Shown in pieces: positions 59,101 through 64,000 of a stretch of DNA of 64,000 bases. The position numbers were made by a program, and so were the translations under genes. The notes under the pieces were generated by a model. The model searched no databases. It saw only the letters and a program-made list of their open reading frames with translations, and was not told the origin of the DNA. Positions within the stretch are counted from its first letter, which is position 1. Every line of letters begins with the position of its first letter. Origin of the DNA: Pseudoxanthomonas suwonensis J47. Its GTDB lineage: Bacteria; Pseudomonadota; Gammaproteobacteria; Xanthomonadales; Xanthomonadaceae. The stretch is taken from assembly GCF_000513955.1 (NCBI RefSeq), contig NZ_AZUZ01000014.1:1-64000 (forward strand). The letters run 5' to 3'.

Positions 59101-60030
59101 ATGGGGGCACAGGAGCGCGCGGGCGGATTGCCGCGGCTGGTGGTGTTCGGCGAGGCGCTGACCGACATGGTCCGCACCGGGCCGGACAGCTGGCGCAGCG
59201 TGGCCGGCGGCGCCTGCTGGAACGTGGCGCGGGTGGCGGCGCGGCTGGGCGCGCCCACCGGCTGGGGCGGGGCGGTGAGCAGGGACCTGTTCGGCGAGGA
59301 GATCGTCGCGCTTTCGCGCGAGGCCGGCCTCGACCTGCGTTTCCTGCAGGTGGTGGAGCGCGCGCCGCTGGTGGCGATGGTCCACGCGCTCTCGCCGCCG
59401 CGCTATTTCTTCCTCGGCAACGACACCGCCGACCTGGCCTTCGATCCTTCGCTGCTGCCGGCCGGCTGGGAGCGGGCCTGTGCGTTCGCCCATTTCGGCT
59501 GCATCAGCCTGGTGCGGCAACCGCTGGGCGCGCGCCTGCTGGCGATTGCCGAGGCGCTGCATGCGGCCGGGGTGCCGATCAGCTTCGATCCGAACTGGCG
59601 CAACCTGATGGGCGACGATTACCCGGCGCTGTTCGAACGCCTGGCGGCGCTGGCGACGGTGGTGAAGCTGTCGGACGAGGACCTGCGGCATATCTATCCG
59701 GCGCTGGAGCCGGAAGAGGCGATCGCGCATGTGCGCGGGCTCGCGCCGGCGGCGACCCTGCTGTACACGCAGGGCGTGGAGGGCATCACCGCTTGCCAGG
59801 GCGATACCTGCATGCGGCAGCCGGCGTTCCGCGTCGAAGTGGTCGATACCGTCGGTGCCGGCGACGCCTGCATTGGCGGTTACCTGGCCAGCCTGTTGCA
59901 GCGGCCGGAAGCGTCGCTGGGGGAACATGTGCGCTTCGCCGCCGCCGCTGCCGCTGCCGCCTGCACGCGCGCCGGTGCGCATGCGCCGACGGCGGCCGAG
60001 GTGCAGGCGCTGCTGGACGCATCGGCCTGA
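59101..60030 (+). CDS. PfkB-family carbohydrate kinase, probable fructokinase
   Basis: A sugar kinase of 309 residues. PfkB signatures are GGACWNVARVAARLGAPTGW near the N-terminus and VVDTVGAGDACIGGYLASLL at the C-terminus, where the Asp is the catalytic base. FDPNWRNLMG and VVKLSDEDLRHIY match fructokinase-like members. Co-location with a hexose permease and an AGE isomerase fits phosphorylation of fructose made from mannose. The ATG at 59101 is used; a TTG lies two codons earlier. Exact sugar is inferred. Confidence 0.88.
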   Translation: MGAQERAGGLPRLVVFGEALTDMVRTGPDSWRSVAGGACWNVARVAARLGAPTGWGGAVSRDLFGEEIVALSREAGLDLRFLQVVERAPLVAMVHALSPPRYFFLGNDTADLAFDPSLLPAGWERACAFAHFGCISLVRQPLGARLLAIAEALHAAGVPISFDPNWRNLMGDDYPALFERLAALATVVKLSDEDLRHIYPALEPEEAIAHVRGLAPAATLLYTQGVEGITACQGDTCMRQPAFRVEVVDTVGAGDACIGGYLASLLQRPEASLGEHVRFAAAAAAAACTRAGAHAPTAAEVQALLDASA

Positions 60031-60055
60031 GTCGGACGCCGGCCCTCTCCCCCAA

Positions 60056-60198
60056 CCCCTCTCCCGGTGGGAGAGGGGCTCGTTTCGCTCGTGTAGCCCG
60101 GATAAGCGAAGCGCATCCGGGACGGGTAAGCGGTTGGCGCTTGAGTCGCGTAGTGGGTGAATTACCCCGGGTGCGGCCTGCGGCCTTACCCGGGCTAC
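60056..60198. repeat. Pyrimidine-rich palindrome plus inverted REP pair
   Basis: cccctctccc ggt gggagagggg (60056-60078) is a perfect 10-bp hairpin 26 bases after the kinase stop. A REP unit gtagcccggataagcgaagc (60093-60120) faces ccccgggtgcgg ... acccgggctac (60165-60198). These fill the gap between the kinase and the convergent isomerase gene. Confidence 0.8.
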
Positions 60199-60254
60199 GC
60201 CCCGGTTTCCGCTCTTCCTTTGCAGCTGGCGCCGGGCACAGCCGGTGAGCGTGG

Positions 60255-61451
60255 CTACCGGATCGTGCGCAGTACTTCGTAGCAGGCGCCCATGGTGTGG
60301 TAGTCGGTCTTGCCGGCGGGGCTCTTCTCGTCGGTGAGCTTGCGGTTGTCGGGGCCGAGGATGCGGTACCAGGCGCCGTGCTGGTGGTCGACGAAGTGCG
60401 TCCAGCTGTAGGTCCAGATGCGGTCGTACCAGTCCCAGTAAGTGGCATCGCCCGTGCGTTCGGCCAGCACTGCCGCCGCGGCGATCGCCTCGGCCTGCAC
60501 CCAGAAGTACTTGTCGGCGTCGTAGATGCCGCCGTCGATGTCGTTGCCGTAGACCAGGCCGCCATGGACCGGATCCCACGCCATCGCCACGGCGCGGTCG
60601 AACAGTTCGCGCGCGCGCGGCAGTCGCCAGTCCTGCGGGTCATGCCGGTCCAGCCCGAGCAGCAGCTTGGCCCATTCCACCTGGTGGCCGGGCTGGAAGC
60701 CCCAGGGCCGGAAGATGTTGCTGCGGTCGCCGCGGTTGTAGTCCCAGTCCACCGACCAGTCCGGATGGTAGTGCTCCCATACCAGGCCACCGGCCAGCGC
60801 GGCCTGGCGGCGGGTCATGTTGTCGGCCAGCAGCGCCGCGCGCTGCAGGTAGCGCCGCTCGCCGCTGGCCTCGAACGCCGCCAGCCAGGCCTCGCAAGCG
60901 TGCATGTTGGCGTTCTGGCCGCGGTAGGGCGAGACGTTCCAGTCCGGATCGGCCTCGTCGGCGTAGAGCCCGGATTGCGGCTCCCAGAAGCGCCGCTCCA
61001 TCAGTTCCCAGGTTTCCTCCAGCCAGCCGCGCGCCTCTTCCAGGCCCGCTTCCAGCGCCTTCGCGTAGGCCAGCACGACGAAGGCCAGGCCGTAGCAGTG
61101 GTTGGTCGCGTCCTGCACCTGGCCGTCGTGCAGCACCCAGGCGTAGCCGCCGGTGGCCGTATCGCGGTGCGCATCGCGCAGGAAGGCGATGCCGTGGCGG
61201 ACGGCGTCGCGGTAGGCGTCCTCGCCGAATGCCTGCCAGGCCATGGAGTAGTTGAAGACGAAGCGCGTGCTGCTGACCAGGTGCCGCGTATGCGCGTCGT
61301 AGACGCGGCCGTCGTCCTTGAAGAACTGGAAGAAACCGCCGCGCGGGTCGATGCAGCGCGGATGGTAGAAGGCCATCGTGCGGCGCACGTGGTCGAGCAG
61401 GAACGGGCGGGAGTGGAAGTCGGGTGCGCTGGTGGCCGGGTTCCCGCTCAT
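60255..61451 (-). CDS. AGE-family epimerase/isomerase, probable D-mannose isomerase
   Basis: A 398-residue (alpha/alpha)6-barrel enzyme of the N-acylglucosamine 2-epimerase group. Features are FFQFFKDDGRVYDAHTRHLV, STRFVFNYSMAWQAFGEDAY, the catalytic-site NANMHACEAWLAAFEASG, RPWGFQPGHQVEWAKLLLGL and TDYHTMGACYEVLRTI at the C-terminus. These resemble mannose isomerase/YihS-like members more than GlcNAc epimerases. Mannose to fructose, then the PfkB kinase, is a coherent route; this is inference. Converges on the kinase gene. Confidence 0.88.
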   Translation of the reverse strand: MSGNPATSAPDFHSRPFLLDHVRRTMAFYHPRCIDPRGGFFQFFKDDGRVYDAHTRHLVSSTRFVFNYSMAWQAFGEDAYRDAVRHGIAFLRDAHRDTATGGYAWVLHDGQVQDATNHCYGLAFVVLAYAKALEAGLEEARGWLEETWELMERRFWEPQSGLYADEADPDWNVSPYRGQNANMHACEAWLAAFEASGERRYLQRAALLADNMTRRQAALAGGLVWEHYHPDWSVDWDYNRGDRSNIFRPWGFQPGHQVEWAKLLLGLDRHDPQDWRLPRARELFDRAVAMAWDPVHGGLVYGNDIDGGIYDADKYFWVQAEAIAAAAVLAERTGDATYWDWYDRIWTYSWTHFVDHQHGAWYRILGPDNRKLTDEKSPAGKTDYHTMGACYEVLRTIR

Positions 61452-61462
61452 GCCGCTGCTCC

Positions 61463-61858
61463 TCAGTCGTCCAGGGGGTCCTGCATTACATAGGATTCGC
61501 GGAAGACGTCGTCGCGGACGATCCACTGGCTGCCGTCCGCGGCGGTGACCAGCCAGTCTCCCGCCGACCCGGTCAGCATGCCGCCTTCGATCTCGACGCT
61601 GAAGGCGGAATCCATCCGCACCGCATCCACTTCGACCGGCTGCTTGACGTAGCTGCCCGGAGCGCCGGCCACCAAGCCCGGTTCCGGACTGTAGCTGGCC
61701 AGGAAGGTCTCGCGCGGAATCGGCCAGCGCTCGCCCTTGACGCCGGTGGCGAGGGCGTCGCCGGCGCGGTAGCGCACCGGGCCCTCCAGCGTCTGGAGCG
61801 TGCCGTCTTCCGTGGCGAATTCCACCGCCACGGAAACCGGCTTCTTGGTGGCTCGCAT
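61463..61858 (-). CDS. Tandem PGDYG-like protein
   Basis: The 131 residues form two related repeats of about 55 each. Repeat 1 has KKPVSVAVEFATEDGTLQTL, then YRAGDALATGVKGERWPIPR and ETFLASY. Repeat 2 has KQPVEVDAVRMDSAFSVEIE, then GSAGDWLVTAADGSQWIVRD and DVFRESY. The [A/P]GDxLVTG..GE.WP pattern is that of the PGDYG family, whose function is unknown. No signal or membrane segment. It is third in a minus-strand operon and its ATG overlaps the preceding stop (TGATG). Confidence 0.78.
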   Translation of the reverse strand: MRATKKPVSVAVEFATEDGTLQTLEGPVRYRAGDALATGVKGERWPIPRETFLASYSPEPGLVAGAPGSYVKQPVEVDAVRMDSAFSVEIEGGMLTGSAGDWLVTAADGSQWIVRDDVFRESYVMQDPLDD

Positions 61859-62877
61859 CAGGCGGGTTCCTCCAGCTCGGCGTGTTCGACCAGGCTGAGC
61901 CAGTTGCTGTGTTCGGCGGTCAGCTCGTCGGCGATGCGCTGCGCCAGCCGCTCGAGCTCGCGCCCATTGTCCGGGCCCAGGCTTTCCAGTTCCAGCTTCA
62001 GCGCCGAGAGCCGGGCCGCCATCGCGCCGGCCTGCGAGGCCAGGCGCTTCACCTCGAGCTTGCTGGCGATGCCGTGCAGGCAGGCGGCGAACGCCGGACC
62101 GGCCGCGGTGATGATCAGCCACTTCGGGCTGTGGAAGAAATGCGCGATCGCCTCGAGAGCGTGGGGCACCGCATTGCCCATTGCGCGCCACGACTCGACG
62201 CCGATCGGCACCAGGTGGCCCGCCGCCGCCGCGAGCACCAGGTAGAAGATGCCACGGGTCGCCCGTTCCAGCCCGCCATGCAGCTCCTCCCAGCGATGGT
62301 GGGCCTTGGCCTGGTAGCCGATCTGGTCCTCGAGCAGGGCCAGGATCGCCGCACGCCGCGTCGCCTCGTCGGCGATCCCGGGCGCCGCGGGAATCCGCGC
62401 CAATGCCTCGGCCCGGAAGCGTTCCGCCTGCTTGCGGCAGGACAGCCAGGCGTGGTGGGTCGACGACTCCGGGCGGCGGTCGCGGCGGACCATGGCGACG
62501 ATGCTCACCAGGATCACCACTTCCGCCAGCGCCCAGACCAGGCCCATGGCGTGGCCGAGGAAACCGATCGCGCCCAGCACCGCGGTCAGCACCGCCAGCG
62601 CGGCCAGGAAGTGCAGCAGCACGACGCGGTCGCGGTGGCGGTTGGCCGCACGCGACGCGGCACGGTCCCACTGGTCGAAGTGCCGCGCCCACGCATCCTC
62701 GTCCAGTCCGCAGGCCTCGACGAACGCCTGCGGTCCGCGATACGCACTGATGAAGCTGCCGCCTTCCAGGCGCGGATAGCCGAACGGCCGCATCAGCAGG
62801 CTGAACAGCCGACCGCTGCGCGACGGGGCGGACGGCTTGTCCCACGTCCTGGCCAAGGTTTCGTCGACTTCGTGCAT
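61858..62877 (-). CDS. Four-helix membrane protein resembling SLATT/DUF4231 effectors
   Basis: Not firmly recognised. The 339 residues start with a soluble region, then a helical pair (about 85-131, VVLLHFLAALAVLTAVLGAI and LVWALAEVVILVSIVAMVRR), the cytoplasmic segment HHAWLSCRKQAERFRAEALA, a second pair (about 205-275, GIFYLVLAAAAGHLV and WLIITAAGPAFAACLHGIAS), and a coiled-coil tail. Two-helix pairs flanking a W-x-x-x-R-x-x-A-E-x-x-R segment are seen in SLATT/DUF4231 proteins, predicted pore-forming effectors of bacterial conflict systems. The match is by eye only. It lies 12 bases after the TPR gene. Confidence 0.65.
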   Translation of the reverse strand: MHEVDETLARTWDKPSAPSRSGRLFSLLMRPFGYPRLEGGSFISAYRGPQAFVEACGLDEDAWARHFDQWDRAASRAANRHRDRVVLLHFLAALAVLTAVLGAIGFLGHAMGLVWALAEVVILVSIVAMVRRDRRPESSTHHAWLSCRKQAERFRAEALARIPAAPGIADEATRRAAILALLEDQIGYQAKAHHRWEELHGGLERATRGIFYLVLAAAAGHLVPIGVESWRAMGNAVPHALEAIAHFFHSPKWLIITAAGPAFAACLHGIASKLEVKRLASQAGAMAARLSALKLELESLGPDNGRELERLAQRIADELTAEHSNWLSLVEHAELEEPA

Positions 62878-62889
62878 GTTCTTTCCCCC

Positions 62890-64000
62890 TCAGTGCTGCG
62901 AATGATCGCCTTGCGCCGCCGCGCCTTGCATCGAATCCTTGCTCCCCAGCTGCGCGAGCAGGCCATCCAGGAACGCCTGGAAGTCCTGTTCCCGCCCCGC
63001 CAGCACGTGCAGCTTGTGCAGTTCCGCCAGGTACTGCCGGATGTGCGGATGCTCCGGTCCGAGCCCGCGGCACAGCAGCACCGCCGCTTCGGCGTGGATC
63101 GCGATGGCGCCGGCGAAATCGCCGGCCTTCGCGCGCAGGTCGGCGAGCTCCTTCATCACCGGGAACAGGTCCAGGTGGCCGGGGGGCAGGCGTGCGCGCA
63201 GCAGGTCGAGGGCGGTGCGGTAGTGCGGCTCGGCCTCCGCGTCCCGGCCGAGCGCGCGCAAGGCGCTGCCGAGCAGGAAGGCGGGATTGGCCGCGTCGCC
63301 GCTCCTGCCCTGGTCCGCCAGGCGGATGGCCAGGGCTTCCTCGAGCACGGGCACGCAGCCGGCCGCATCGCCGAGCCCCTGCAGGGCCGTGGCCAGGTTC
63401 ACCAGGCGCAGCGCCAGTCCGGCACGGTCGTCAGGCAGATGGGCGCGACGCAGGCCGATGGCTTCGCGCAGCAGCTGCGCTGCCGAATCGAGACGCCCCA
63501 GCTCCTGGTGGCAGGTGGCGAGGTTCTCGCAGGCGAGGGCGAGGATCCCGGGCGGCGGGTTCTCCATCGCCCGCCACCCGGCCAGGGCCTCGGCCAGGAC
63601 GGGTTCCGCGGCAGCGTGGTTGCCCTGCCGGGTGAGCGTCATGCCGTGGTCGTTGAGGCTGCGGACCAGGGCCTGGGCGTTGTCCGGCGCGTACTGGCGG
63701 CGCAGCGCCACGATCTCCCTGTACAGCGGTTCGGCCTCGGCCCAGCGCTGGCGCTCGCGCATCCGCGCGGCGACGGTGGCCAGGTCGACCATGAGTTCTT
63801 CCGGATCTTCCGGCAGGCGCACCCGGCGGAACTCGAGGAGCCGGCGCATCCAGGTTTCGGCCTGCTCCTCCTGGCCCGCCTTCAGGTGCAGCGAAAGCAC
63901 CATCTCCGCGATCTTGGGCAGCATGGCGCCTTCGGCGGAGCGCGGATCGATCGCACCGGCGGCCGCGGAGAACAGCTCGATGCACTTTGCATCGTGCCCG
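62890..64000 (-). CDS. TPR-repeat protein, 5' end outside the window
   Basis: At least 369 residues of an open frame that continues past the right edge. The visible part is a series of kinesin-light-chain-type TPR units of about 42 residues (AEPLYREIVALRRQYAPDNA, LRSLNDHGMTLTRQGNHAAA region, LACENLATCHQELGRLDSAA, LRLVNLATALQGLGDAAGC, FLLGSALRALGRDAEAEPHY), ending GAAAQGDHSQH. The reading frame upstream of the Met at 63924 stays open and coding-like (KCIELFSAAAGAIDPRS), so that Met is internal. Such TPR arrays often follow NB-ARC/NACHT or TIR domains, which would be off-window. First visible gene of a three-gene operon. Confidence 0.85.
   Translation of the reverse strand, partial: GHDAKCIELFSAAAGAIDPRSAEGAMLPKIAEMVLSLHLKAGQEEQAETWMRRLLEFRRVRLPEDPEELMVDLATVAARMRERQRWAEAEPLYREIVALRRQYAPDNAQALVRSLNDHGMTLTRQGNHAAAEPVLAEALAGWRAMENPPPGILALACENLATCHQELGRLDSAAQLLREAIGLRRAHLPDDRAGLALRLVNLATALQGLGDAAGCVPVLEEALAIRLADQGRSGDAANPAFLLGSALRALGRDAEAEPHYRTALDLLRARLPPGHLDLFPVMKELADLRAKAGDFAGAIAIHAEAAVLLCRGLGPEHPHIRQYLAELHKLHVLAGREQDFQAFLDGLLAQLGSKDSMQGAAAQGDHSQH

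Overview
The window is 64 kb of high-GC chromosome, roughly 70% GC by eye, almost certainly from a gammaproteobacterium of the Xanthomonadaceae/Lysobacteraceae (Lysobacter, Luteimonas, Pseudoxanthomonas or a relative). Pointers are a bphO-bphP pair whose phytochrome has the PAS-GAF-PHY-PAS layout of the Xanthomonas campestris protein, a recC-recB-recD operon without ptrA, several secreted metallopeptidases, and REP-type palindromes of the gtagcccgg...ccgggctac kind in most longer gaps. This placement is inference from family knowledge; no database was searched.

Layout. 1-1.5 kb: the leader-distal end of a CRISPR array (repeats of type I-C character), then a small membrane protein, a frameshifted remnant of a P2-like tail tape measure gene and an unrecognised 92-residue protein. 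1.9-7.5 kb: rlmI, an SDR oxidoreductase, putP, a DUF488 protein and rmuC. 7.6-11.8 kb: the complete outer-membrane lipid-asymmetry operon mlaFEDCBA on the minus strand. 12-13.8 kb: a Na/phosphate cotransporter-like protein. 13.9-22.7 kb: recC-recB-recD with 4-base overlaps, followed at once by a RhuM-family gene. 23.9-24.9 kb: two convergent, 3'-truncated genes joined head to head, which looks like a deletion scar. 25-34 kb: three large exported metallopeptidases (M13, M3, DUF885) with an AI-2E transporter and small proteins between them. 34.4-38.9 kb: folE, a YchJ-like protein, egtB-egtD for ergothioneine, and an unusual lipoprotein-type hexose-6-phosphate mutarotase. 39-43.5 kb: an MFS exporter, a PepSY protein and the bphO-bphP light-sensing pair. 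43.6-48.6 kb: an NRDE protein, a tandem methylglyoxal-synthase-like protein, adhP, benE and a polysaccharide deacetylase. 49-55.2 kb: gltB-gltD (glutamate synthase). 55.4-57.6 kb: topoisomerase IB flanked by two small I78-like lipoproteins. 57.8-61.5 kb: a hexose permease, a PfkB kinase and an AGE-family isomerase, probably a mannose/fructose use cluster. 61.5-64 kb: an unrecognised three-gene operon (TPR protein cut by the window edge, four-helix membrane protein resembling SLATT/DUF4231 effectors, tandem PGDYG-like protein).

Most of the window is core metabolism and envelope maintenance. The accessory signals are the CRISPR/prophage edge, the rhuM gene coupled to recD with the adjoining deletion scar, at least four classes of short dispersed palindromes, and the right-edge operon. 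That last one is the best candidate for an undescribed, possibly defence-like, system.
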